Assembly (NCBI GenBank): GCA_017562135.1
Contig: QEYB01001543.1
Span: 1 to 64,000, forward strand
Direction of reading: 5' to 3'
Length of the DNA stretch: 64,000 nucleotides
Origin: Dipylidium caninum
Taxonomy: Eukaryota; Platyhelminthes; Cestoda; Cyclophyllidea; Dipylidiidae
Part shown: piece by piece, positions 42,796 through 54,731 of the stretch
Layout of the letters: the number at the start of each line of letters is the position of its first letter
How positions within the stretch are numbered: the stretch's first letter is position 1
Position numbers and translations under genes: made by a program
The notes under the pieces: generated by a model
Told to the model about the DNA's origin: nothing
Database searches by the model: none
The model's input: only the letters and a program-made list of their open reading frames with translations

Positions 42796-44452
42796 TCAAA
42801 ACGGTAGGGCGCGCCATTTCGCGTGGATATTCATAAGGCGTTGAAAAGCATTGAGAGGGAGATTGAGTTCAGGCACAAGAGGTTGTAGACTGTCCGCAAT
42901 TAACTGATCAAGATGTGCGGTCATGTCATCAGAAGGTGATCCACCCAGATCTAAATTATTACACGGTTCAGGAACTTGGTCGGTGGTATTTGCGGTTGAC
43001 TCTGGCGAAACCTTATCGTTAAAAAGGCAGGAGAGACCGGCGAGAGCCATGTAGGAATGCAACAGATCTGCAATTCACGCAAGCACACTAAGCCATTGTC
43101 ACCATGCCTCAACTGCAACTGCAACAAGAATTGGGATGACATGCGATATCTGAAATGTGGAAAATACTTACCCGCATTATCAGCATCAGGCGCTTTCATG
43201 AAACCCCCAACTACAGGTTCGTACGTAGAGAGGATGAAGTTCAGGAGTGAAGTCTTGTCTACATATTGATGAGCATTCAGCATCTGAATGGAGTGACAGC
43301 ATACAAAGACGAATGAGCAATTTTTGTCAGATAAGGCGCTGAATATGCATCACTGCATCCAGTAAACGAAATGTGCTATAACATTTAGGTACATGAAGTT
43401 ATAGATGTTTATAGTGCCTTCTGAACAAAGATCGCAGACAATTGTAGCAAAAATGTTCGCATCATTTCGAAACTTACCTTGAGTGACGCTCCTACCCAGA
43501 ACGTATAACAAGTGTCTGGATCTTTTTGGGAACGTCCATTGAAGCCACCACGTTGTCGAGACAACAGCCAATCTATGAGCCTTTGTCGCTGAAACGATCC
43601 AGCCGGGAATGCGTGTGATAACCGGTCCATCAACTTTAGGCTTGCCAAAGCGCAATAAGTAGTACCAGCGTGAGCTTCAAGTTTTGGTTTACTCCCAAAA
43701 GCTCCCTCGTAGGTCTTGGAACAAATGGTAATAGTACACGAATCAAATGCCCTTTTGCGACAACGGCGAAAGGAACACGAACTTACGATTGAATCAAGTA
43801 AGAACTCCTCAAATGCGTTTAGATCGAGTTGTTCTAGCATATCCAAAATGTATGCAGAAGCTACGGCACTGAAAATGAAGCGGATATCGAACTCAGGACA
43901 GAAAATACTTCCATTAATTAAATTTCCGTTGAAATATTGTAGTGTCTTAATTCCGTCGATGATCGCTTGTCTATTCACGCGATTAAGGTCGTCACCGAGA
44001 ACAAGCAAAGAAACTAACGCAGAGTAGGTCATAGTTACGTGGCACGAGTCATACGGTAGTACAAAATAAGCTGAGTTATTTCCTTCGTCAATGGTTAGCG
44101 GTGTACCGATGAAGGTCGACCCTCGAAATCCACATCTTCGGGTTTCATATTCTGTAACATAAAGGCGGCGCTTTAATCTGATAAGAATACAATCAAGGCC
44201 ATTAAAACTTACCAGGAGTAGGAGGTATCTGGTGAGCGTAGATAAAATCGACAAGATGTTCAGCATCGGAGGGGAGAGCATCGGAGAGAAGGCTTAAGCC
44301 AGATACACTAAAATGCAGGAGAGTCAACCTAAGGAATAACAGGGAAGGCGCGGATTTGCATACCTATATGAATCCATAGATTTCGTAAAAAACGGTAGGA
44401 TTCCGGTCGTTGCCTTAAAATACTTTAATAAACGCTGTTTCAACGACTTCAT
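42796..44452 (-). CDS. PGGT1B: Geranylgeranyltransferase type I, beta subunit
   Basis: The beta subunit, with the shared FNTA alpha subunit, attaches geranylgeranyl to CaaX proteins such as Rho GTPases. Exons 44,452-44,364, 44,328-44,213, 44,151-43,787, 43,714-43,478, 43,283-43,172 and 43,067-42,796 join without any frame conflict to 396 residues (human 377). Diagnostic stretches in order: RRCGFRGSTFIGTPL, YDSCHVTMTYSALVSLLVLG, LEAHAGTTYCALASLKLMD, QRGGFNGRSQKDPDTCYTFW, VVGGFMKAPDADN and DLLHSYMALAGLS. Asp and Cys in DPDTCY and His in LLHSY are the expected zinc ligands. A poorly conserved extension of ~50 residues after the last zinc ligand differs from the human protein. It is convergent with TIMM44. 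Confidence 0.95.
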
Positions 44453-45053
44453 GAAAACCAAACAAGCGGAATACACCACAGTTATCAGTTGCGCGATTTC
44501 GAGTCGATTATTATAAAGTAACCGTAAACAGCACGGATACTAAATTGAGTGGGAGTATCTTATTAAATTATTCGTGAGAACCGATTGATATGACCGAACG
44601 AAAGACTAGGGCACCCGACACACGAACTTTTGTATTAGCCGCGTTGTGATTTAGTAATCATAATGCAGACAATATTAAAATTAAAAGATGTGATTCCTTA
44701 TCTCTTGTAAGAATAACCAAAATACCCTGAATTTACTCTGAGGAAAAGTGATTAATTATTTTTTTAAGTAGTTTGCACAGGTAGTGAAAAGGGAACTTTC
44801 GATGTCCCCCCCCCCCAAAATTTGCTTCTGCACGTTCACATATATGAACACTTACACTTTTGTTAAATTAAAATCAACTCCTGATTTAACCTCTTGCATA
44901 GATTTTACAGAGACTACTCTTAGGCCATAAATTGCAGTTTTACAGGAAATTCATGATAAACATAAATAACTCCCCCGGATCTAAAAGACCTTCTTCAGTA
45001 AAAAAAGTATGTATGCATCAGACGAAATAATAAATATATATTTCATACGAGCC
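44453..45053. other. Intergenic region with an 11-C homopolymer
   Basis: No coding sequence seen. A run of 11 C lies at 44,806-44,816. It should contain the PGGT1B promoter and the 3' end of the minus-strand gene to the right. Confidence 0.5.
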
Positions 45054-45790
45054 TCACAACGTATACACGTCAGCAACTTTCTTCAAAGCTGCAGGAAGTG
45101 CCTCTTCCTCGCTCTCCTGTATCTCATGGTACGTGCCTTGTAAAGCCTGCTTAATTTTTCAAGAGATGAGTATGCAATGTTTACAATTCAGAATTAATAT
45201 TAATCAAGTTTACCATATCCCATGCTTTCGGCTTCCGTTGTATCTTCAACTAAGTCACTCTCAGTGTGACAAATTGGCCCAATAATACATACTTCTCAAG
45301 CTGCCTATGGTAATCGAATGCAGTCAGACACCTTGTCATATGAAAATGTTCCAATTATTAATTAAATGTCGTCAACCTTTGTCCCTTCAAATAAACCATT
45401 CAACAAATATATAGCAGTAATATACCACCTTGGCTTTTAACATAATCGGAATCCCATTTATTTGTGCAACTCAACTTTATACCTCAGTAAACGTACAGAA
45501 ATGGGTTAAGGAAAACAAATGGCTTTTCACTTTCATCACCATCCCATAAGGATCATTCTTCGCTGAACATAAAGCTTGCAAAAGGGACCCTCCGCAAATT
45601 CGCAGTGTCAACATGTCTGAACAATCGTGCTTCGTGTCAATTATGACCGAATAAGACCCCCCATAAATAACCATATTGGGCAGGATGGAAATCTGCTATA
45701 CTGAGTGTTTTGGAATAAATTATCGTCCTGGGAAGTGTCACCGGTTTACGCCAAGGTGCTGCCGGAGGCGTAGCACCACGCTCAGACAGC
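45054..45790 (-). CDS. Unrecognised gene, 3' exons
   Basis: Four exon-like blocks on the minus strand: 45,790-45,672 (ATPPAAPWRKPVTLPRTIIY and ADFHPAQY), 45,616-45,540 (DMLTLRICGGSLLQAL then SAKNDPYGM), 45,294-45,214 (CIIGPICHTESDLVEDTTE) and 45,146-45,054 (ALQGTYHEIQESEEEALPAA then LKKVADVYTL and a stop). The first two join in phase across a proper splice pair, which is unlikely by chance. The last two do not join in phase as written, perhaps from a one-base error as in neighbouring genes. I do not recognise the family and found no start; upstream exons would lie between 45,800 and 46,900. The protein seems soluble with an acidic C-terminal part. Confidence 0.4.
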
Positions 45791-46915
45791 CTAATTAATT
45801 CGCGCCCAACTACCCTTCATTCTCAAAATACCTGGAGTCACCAAGACATATCATTCTCCTACGTCGATTTAGCAGAGCATATTTTTTAAACCGTTTTCCA
45901 TATTTACCTACTCAGCCAATTGTTATTATTTCAGAAGTACAGTTTTGACGGTGACATGCTCTACTGCGATTATTAGAGCTTCTCGTACTCCTACATTCAT
46001 TTAAATTAGCTGCATACTTGGGTATCAACAAACAAGTGCATTGCACTGGTAATTTTCTCTTCGCACAAAATTCCACTAGACAGGCGCAAACCTGTTCCCT
46101 ACTGCGTTTAGGCGGACTCTGTAATTCTAGACGCTGGATAATTAATATTTCAAACTACTCCGTTCAACGGCCCAACGAAGCAAAGAATGAACAAAAAGCA
46201 ACAGTACTTCACATCAAATACTGCTGCTATAAGTGCGGCTCAATATGAATGGAAAACAGACAACCCGCATAAGGCATTCGAGAGTGTGTGTGATCAAGAG
46301 AAAGGGAGAGGAGGCGGCTCCAAGCATGGCAGAAGTCGAAGTTAAGTCAAGACAGCAGATAAGATCCTGCTCAAACGGAACCGATATGGCGAGAGGAGAA
46401 GGAAATAAGGTGGACGGGAAGCAGAGGGGCCGTGAAACAACACGTTTAGAAAAGAAGCTATTTTCACTATCTCCGCATGTTTATACATAGTGGGAGAGTG
46501 AGAGTAATGAGGTACAGGGGTGCAAAATCTGTTGCGCACAGAGTAGAAATTTAATGTGATCGTCTTGTAGAAAAGGGGCGATGAATAAACAAAGGAAAAC
46601 ACTCGTGACAATGTAAGTCATTAACTAAAATATGATCACCTATTTTGTCGATTCGACAACACAAATATGCATGAATTGAGAAGGAGGTGAAGTTGGGGGT
46701 CGAGTATACACGCGAGATTAAAGACTCGCTCGCTGGAGTTTTAGTATCATTCACATACACACGCACACACGCAAAAGTATGTCAGATTAAGGCAACTACT
46801 ACGGAGTGAGAGCGGATAGAGGAGAAGCAGGATACGTAATAATGTTTTGTGAGTGTGGTAATCTAAGGCCCCCAGAGAGAGCTAGTTATCACTGCTGTTG
46901 TTATTCTCATCGAAG
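45791..46915. other. Intergenic region, nothing firm
   Basis: Lies between the unrecognised minus-strand gene and the PMCA stop codon. Short open frames on both strands lack splice support. It should contain the PMCA 3' UTR and possibly the first exons of the unrecognised gene. Confidence 0.4.
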
Positions 46916-49900
46916 TTAGTGCATTACGGCCTTTTCCATCCTTCTGCTATGACGAAAAACGTCATCCTTCCCCTCATTCTCCTCACGGTTGTGCGCGGAC
47001 ATCCTCATTCCATCACCACTGCCATCAGGATCCCCATAGTCCGTGGACTGGCTCTGTCTCTGCCGAAAAGCGATTGCCGAGAGACTTCTACGCTGTTCGC
47101 TGTCATACCGCGCATCCAAGCCCATACGGAGGCGTTGACAACTTTGAGCTGATGCATAATGCAGTCAGAGACAGGTGGAAGAGGAAGAAATAAGACTTAT
47201 TAGTTGACCGAAAAGGGGAAATTTGTGACAACTCAAAAGGACACACTGAAAGCAAAAGGCTACGAAAGCACACACTCAAACTTACATAGGTGATGAATTG
47301 AGAATAAAGACAAATTAAATGTGGGGAGTGCGGTACAAAAGGTTATTAATATATCTCAAAATTATGGTGTTGTTCAAATCTAACGATCGTGTATGAAAGC
47401 ATACTAGGTAACCTCCTTCCCTCGCAACTTACCTCACACTACTCTAAGTTCCCAAAGTTGTCATGTCAAATAAATTAATTGAGGAAAAGTTGATTCTTCA
47501 TCAATAGGATGATAAGTAAAGCCCTCCTATATCCATAATACTGAGACAGTGCCAGCATGCAGATCATGCAGAAGAAACTTAAAATCACTAACCACAGGTT
47601 TTGGACTACAGTCTATGTACAACATAAAGTGATGCAGCATGTGATACAGTGTATCGCATGGAAATCCATGGATCTGACGATTGAGATAAACTTACTTCAG
47701 CCATAATTTGGGTCTGTAAGACAGTGATAGATGAGGAAGGTGACAAAGTAACCCACAACAACCCTTTTCACTAGAAACACACACACACCCGGTTACAGAG
47801 ACTATTTAAAGGAGCGTGTCCAATCTACGCAAAAAGTATGTGAATCAAAATTATCTTGATAAATAGACATGTCCGTCTCACCCATTCCGTCAGCGTTTAA
47901 GGCTGATATTCGAGTGACATCAAACTGCCTCCCAAATAAAAGTCGAATGCTAAAATGATCTTTCTTCGTTGCCTTTACTAGAGTAACAAGGGAAGTCCCC
48001 TGTTTCATTAGTCTTTCCAAAGTTCCCTTACTGAATATACAATTTAGGGCAAACAGAACGAAATGAATGTAGTAAAGATAACACATAACAAGATTATGAC
48101 AACATGATGAAATAATATAATGAAGTTCAAAAAGGCTAAAGATAACGGGATTTATGCGCCCCGGGGGACGAAATATTAAATCAGGACACACCTTCGCTGA
48201 AAAGTAAAGGAAAAGACGGTAGGTTACCTTGAATGAGAAGCGATTAAATGCACGTTTTTTTCCGGATTAATGAATTACCAATGAGAATGCGAATGCGATG
48301 AGAAAACGGTTTAGACAACGTTAACGATAACGAAGCAGGTTTGAAATCGAAAAACTTGAAAGCGTTAAATTATTTTATTAAGGACAGAAAAGAAGGCGAA
48401 GACAGCCAATATGAGTTATGCAACTACGGTTGGTCTAGGAATAGAATTTAGCCCAGGAAAAGAGATTCAGAAGTGTAAGATCCTCCACTTTAATCGAAAC
48501 TACTGCCATCATTCTATTATTGAAATCATGATATGATGCATCTCCTCGAATTCGCAAAATCCCTCCCTCGAATAATTGTTGTCAAAAGGGTTAAGTGAAG
48601 GAATCCCTCGAGTCTCCATTGAGGTACTTTCAACCTCCTCAACAATCAGGAAACATTAACTTCTGGGTGCCTCCAGCTCTCCAGCTACGATAAAATCATC
48701 ACTGGTCGTGGCTATTAAACACAGTTCCAATGCTTGGGTTATGAGGAAGACCCATTCTTCAATCGTACTGAAGTAGATGAATCTTCCTCTTCACTAAGTT
48801 CAGACTAAAAAAGCAAACAGTAATGAAAACGGAGAATAATTGATTAATGACCTTGACAACCCACTTTCGATGGTTCTATCTAACAGTAGTAGGAACCAGA
48901 CCGCCTTAAGTTGCGGCCAATTATTGGATTGGGGAAATTTCTAATCCGTCGAAGACCTCCCACCTCCAGACAGTTACAGGCCAAAATGAAGGTGGATAAC
49001 ATTTCTAACTAGTAGTTTATAGAGATTCCGACAGCGAAAACAGCTAAAGCTCGTGCAAACTAACCGATCCACTCCGCTTGCAAATCGGAGGCACTAGCAG
49101 ACAGACAATTAAGATGTTATCAATTGCAAAGCCGGTGGAGAATTGACAGATCTCATGATTACGAGAGTACACCACGATGAAATTAATGATGGATGAGAAG
49201 AAAACAGTATTCATAAATGGACCCTGATGGCAAGCAGACGAAGTGAGGCACTAACGCAAGCAGGTATTTTAACGGGTGATTGTGAATGTGCACAAAATGA
49301 TCGCATTTGCGAGGTCGATCATTTGAATAGAGGTTGGGTAGGAGCGAGGGAAGGAGGGTAACAGGACGCGAGTGCACACAGACAACACTTACAGTTTGCA
49401 TCTATGAATAAGTGGGTGTAGCGGGGGATTGAGGGGCAATGAGGGGGAGAGAGGAGAAAGACAAGGGAAATGAATTGTTAAGACAGTGATAAAATTGTGC
49501 GCGTAAATTATTGGGATAGAGGGGAAAGGGGGGGGGGGGGGAGAGGTAGTCACCTAGATAAGTCGGCTCATTTCAACGGAATTATGTAACAACCTCATAA
49601 GTGCCTTATTAATAGGTAAAACTGACCCGTGATTGCTGAAATATACACAAATGGTGGTTAATAATGAATGTAAAAATGGATGCGAGGATATGATGACCAC
49701 CATTTCACTGATATGCTCGATGTTGGCTACTGACACGCATGAGAATAAATTCAGTAATTAGACGTTTAAGCAAATTTTCCAAGTGATATAAGCAAAGAAA
49801 ATAGGTTTCAAATATCCTTAGACATTGAATGGTGGAAGTACAAGATTGCAAGGAGAATCAACTTGTTTTAACAATGATAAATGAAAGTGGAAAAGCGATA

Positions 49901-52900
49901 TTAAATGATAAACAATTTCATTTAGAAAACTGGAACAGCATGATCTACGGGGTCGCAAACACCTCGACGGAAGAGATTGCAATGAATATCAGGCAAACGT
50001 ATAATTTCTTTTAAAAAGGTTGGTTAATAGGAGATAAGGGGTCGACGCATCGTGGTACATGCAAATGACATACTTGAGTTTGTAGACGGTTGAGACCACG
50101 AAGCCAAAGAATTTGGCCTTTCACCGCAGCCTCATCCTCCTCCGACGGAGTGCCCGAGGGCTCGGCCTCAATGTCTTCCTCTTCCTCTTCCTCCTCTTCG
50201 GCCACTTCAACCACTTTGCGTCGTTTACATTCTGGAATTACGGAGTCGGGGACTGAGATCACCAACTACAATAATGATGAAGACGCATTTTTACTCGCAC
50301 ATTCTGACGGCTACTAGACCGACAAAAGTGACACCAAGATAATTGTGTATTTGGTTTGCCAAGATCAAACCCTTGAAATAAGATGGTGCCGAATAAACAA
50401 TTCACTTGCGCAAAGGACTTCAGATCAAAATGCTACAAAGCGGAAGTGCAAAAAATGCAGAACGTTAACGATTTTTCAGGGTGAATTAAGATAAAAAGGA
50501 AGCGATATGGCTGTTACTTAAGTTGCCGATTAAAGGCGAACCCAAGATGTGTGAAAATGTTATTATCAGCAGCAAAGGATACTCAAATGTGAATGATTAT
50601 GCATGTAGGGAGTAATCAAATCTAGGTTTCATTACTCGTCGCAAATGAAAATAAAAAAGGGTCTAACCTGGCCCCAAACAAGTTCTCCCACACCGAAAAA
50701 TAGGCACCACATCCATTGATTGAGATCTAGGCTATGAGTAGAGAACGCATAGCCGCCAAACTCAACTATAATGATCTGCAGCACCATGGTAACAATCCAA
50801 ATAAGAAGGAAGATCCAATTACGAAAGACGCCACTGAAGACATTGCGCTGACCGTGTATCTTGCGCGCGTTTAGCTCATTAAAGAGGGTCATCAAAACGA
50901 AGGAGTTGAAGATTGCTGTGAAGTGCTGGGTTGGCTTTCCGATGCCGTGGGAGACGAGCCCCGTGCACTGTCGCACTCCAAAATGTACTCACCTAGGCGG
51001 AGTGTAAAGGGTTGGAAAAAACGGAAAAAGCAGAGGTGAAGGGGGAGATGGAATCAAAAGAGGAGAGGCAGAAGTTATCGTGTCTACGCATCACAGCAGC
51101 TATTAAACACAGTCACCAAAAGAAAGTCGCAACTTTTACACAACCAAGGCTGCTGTTATGAATATTTTGAGTTGACATAACACTTAAAGTTGAAAAAAAA
51201 GTGAAAGACAAATTATTGGTGTCATTTAGACTAAATCCCCCAGACTGAAGACGGAAGTTGAGGTAAGTAATAATCATATCTCGTTGCATAGATTCCTCGA
51301 AGGAGTGTCACCATGGCGCACATAATTATTGAGCTCAAAGGTTGGCACAGAAATGTCAAAGCATGCACAGAAGTACAATGAACAATAAGAAGGTTGTAAC
51401 TGCGGCGTCGTTACAAGGATTAAGTGGAAATTCAAGGAGGAATCTTATCTGCAACCTACATTATCAGAATTTACCTTTTACAATTTCCATTTAGAAATTC
51501 GAATCAGACGAGTTGCTATTAATTCCTTTTTACAAGTAGATGGAAAACTATTTGATAATAATTATAAGAGGGGAAGGCGGGGCTGAGAGGATGAGCGCCA
51601 ATTTTGGGGTGTCACATAAACTAGAGCATTAACTGATGACAATGAGGTAACTTAAAAGTAGCCGACTACTTTGCCCACATTTTCCCGCTCTCTTCTTCCA
51701 TGATAACTAATAAATGCCATTTGGAGCCTGTTTTCTGCATGCCAGAGTGACCTGTAAAAGGGTAATAATGACCATAGTGACGCCAACGATAACGCGTCCC
51801 CTGACCCATCACCATTTGTCTGCATACGATTCCTGTCTATGACGACTACCCTCAATGTCATCACAACTTACCGCCATGACACCAATTCGTCATGAACGCG
51901 GGAAGGTGACTCAGTTAATGTCAAGTTGTTCCGTTCGACAATGCTCTCTCTACGTGCATGAAGTGTGTGGTGGGTCTGTGGAGCGGAATACAGGCAAAAA
52001 AGTCACCATTGTGAGTTCATTCGCTAAGGTCAAGTAGTCGGAGGTAGTGGCTCGTGATCTACTCCGTGCAAATAGAAGAGAGCACACAAAAGCGGTCCTA
52101 CGCTCGCTCGGAAGTAGCCGTTGGTTATAAGTGTCGATGGGAAGGGAGGGTGTCTACTAAAATGGAACAGTCAACTCTCATTTCTCCTGCCTTCTCTCCT
52201 TTCTCGGGTGGTCTGGCCTCTCCCCTTTCTCGTCTTCCATGATTTCACACCGCAGTGCTACGTGTACATGATAATTCTGAAATTCACACCTCAGGAGTGG
52301 CACGAAACCAATTGGCATTGGGTTGGAGGGATAGAATGCCATTGAGTGGGATGAAGGGGAGGAGGAGGAGAGGGAAGGGGGAGAGGAGAGAGGAGTGCTT
52401 GGGACGAAATGTAAAGTTAGAAAAAGGGAGATATTAACTCCCAGTTTCTCGCTAGCACACTTCCCCACTGAAGAAGTGTCACCACTTTCTCAAATTCTTA
52501 GACAAGCGCCTACGAGACAGACCGTAGAGGGGTAGAAGTGGGGGAAGGGGGAGAAGCGATTAGGTCTCGATTGGCTGCTTCTGTAGTCAGAGTAAATTGT
52601 GCAAAGTGGATTTGCCAAGATTTTTGTCTCGATCTAGAAAAAAAAGGGATCGACTACACTTAGTTACGACGAGTTAGACAATCGGATTAACCCTATAAAC
52701 GAGGTATAGGAAATGAGTTCATTAACTTATTAAGACATAAATAAATTTACACAATAATAAAACAGATACTTTTACCTAACTATAGAGATTTAGGTGCCAT
52801 AAAAGATGACAACGATGAAGAAAAATATAATGACAAATTGTATTTTACCCATATATTCTATTTAAGTACATGAACAGGAAATTTTTGGCCTATGCTTGTC

Positions 52901-54698
52901 CCAGGACTGTTCTGACACAAAAGGTATGATTTATATTTTCTTAACCACAAGCCCAGCCGGACCTTATCCTCCCAATGGAAAGAAGCCGGTGGCATCAGAT
53001 TATAGTCGAATTTCAATTAAATTAACGGTGTAGAGAATTACGTTAAATAACAAATTGAGAGTGTTTCAGCCCCCTCAGTCGCGTCTCCTCCCTCCTCTTC
53101 GTCCAAATCACGTCAGTCATTATACAAGGTAACCCTCAGCTCCCATACACATTTACCTTCAATATAAATTTATTTATGTTTTCGATTTTATGTGACTCAC
53201 GCCCACAAGTATTTCGGAGGTCCATGCGCTTGGAAAACAAAATGGAGGGTAGAGAGAGAGAGAACATTCGGGCAAGACATTTCTATCTCTTAATCCAACA
53301 ACTTACCTGAAATTATACAGACTGTAAAGATCATAATAGTGTAATAATCGTGAAAAATCCAGAGAAACAGAAAGTGTAATTACAAGGTCAGATCTTAATA
53401 TGCACAATCCCTTCCCCCATCATTATGACTATGTGGTTTGATTCAGGCCATAAACACTGTGCCAATCATGCGAGTTAGGGATTTCCCTCAGGATATTACA
53501 TGAATCTGGATTACTGTGGTGTAGACACAGTAAATAGTCCAATCGCCCAACACTTAAGCTCGATTTTTTAATGGGTTGTTAAGATGCCAATGACGCATCT
53601 CCCACATTCCACTGCCACGTCGGTATAATTATGGGAGACAAGTTGGGGGAAATGGTAAGAACTGTCTGTGTTTGAAATTATGAACTTACCCCCGAAGAGA
53701 AGGCCCATGATGACAGCCAGTTGGTAAACAGCATGGAAAAGGATGTTTTTGAGCATACTTCTATTGACGAGCGGGGAAGTTCTGCCGTAGGGTTGCCTTT
53801 CAAGCAGCTCCGGTGTTGGCAATTCTGTCGCCAAAGCCAGTGATGCCAGTGTATCCATGATCAGGTTGACCCACAACATTTGTACAGCCTTCAGGGGACT
53901 GTCCTAAAGGAAGTTTAACGAGGGTAATAAAAGCGATCCAGGAAAAAATTTTTCCTCAAATGTATCAACTTGTCTGCTCCACCACGGAACTACGCGTTAA
54001 ATATGCCAAAGAGGTGGTCAAGAGTATTTAGGATGTCATTTGACAATGGACACCAAATCAACTTACGGAAACTACGGCAGCACCAATGAACGCGACAGTA
54101 ATAGCTACTACATTGACCGTAAGCTGGAACTGGAGAAACTTAGCAATGGAATCGTAGACATTGCGGCCCCACATAACAGCCTTGACAATGCTGGTAAAGT
54201 TATCATCGGTAAGTATAATGTCGGAGGCTTCCTTGGCCACGTCAGTGCCCGCAATACCCATGGCAAATCCGACGTCAGCGCGTTTGAGAGCGGGCGCATC
54301 GTTCGTCCCGTCGCCCGTAACAGCAACCACCTGTCTTTGCGGCCCCTTACGGCTCTTGATAATCCCACTAACCAAAACGTACTTGTCCTTGAGAAGAGAA
54401 AAAAAGGCAACCGTATTTTAAGGCATTTCTATGAAAGTTATTCAACACCTCTACTGAAAGCATAGGCATACCAGCGCTGCGAATACTACGTAGATTTGTT
54501 ACTGTTGATTAGAAAAAGTTGCCATTTTTATGGGTTTCAACGCACATTGCCCCAAAATATTAACACTTAAGGTCGAGAGAAAGATAATACAGAGCATTAT
54601 TGGAGCAATTACCACTTATTCGAGGATTATGGAGTCGAATAGTGGGTCTTTTTTAACTAACTCGTCGATCGTTCAAATGCCACAAGACTTGGAGTAAA

Positions 54699-54731
<33 letters not shown>

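Noticed and set aside
47802..48191. 129-codon minus-strand open frame inside the PMCA locus
   Set aside because: Lies in the long last PMCA intron, has no consensus acceptor/donor pair in phase with neighbouring exons and no PMCA similarity.
54040..54465. 141-codon plus-strand open frame
   Set aside because: Shadow of the PMCA exon at 54,387-54,067, which codes the TGDGTND hinge on the minus strand.
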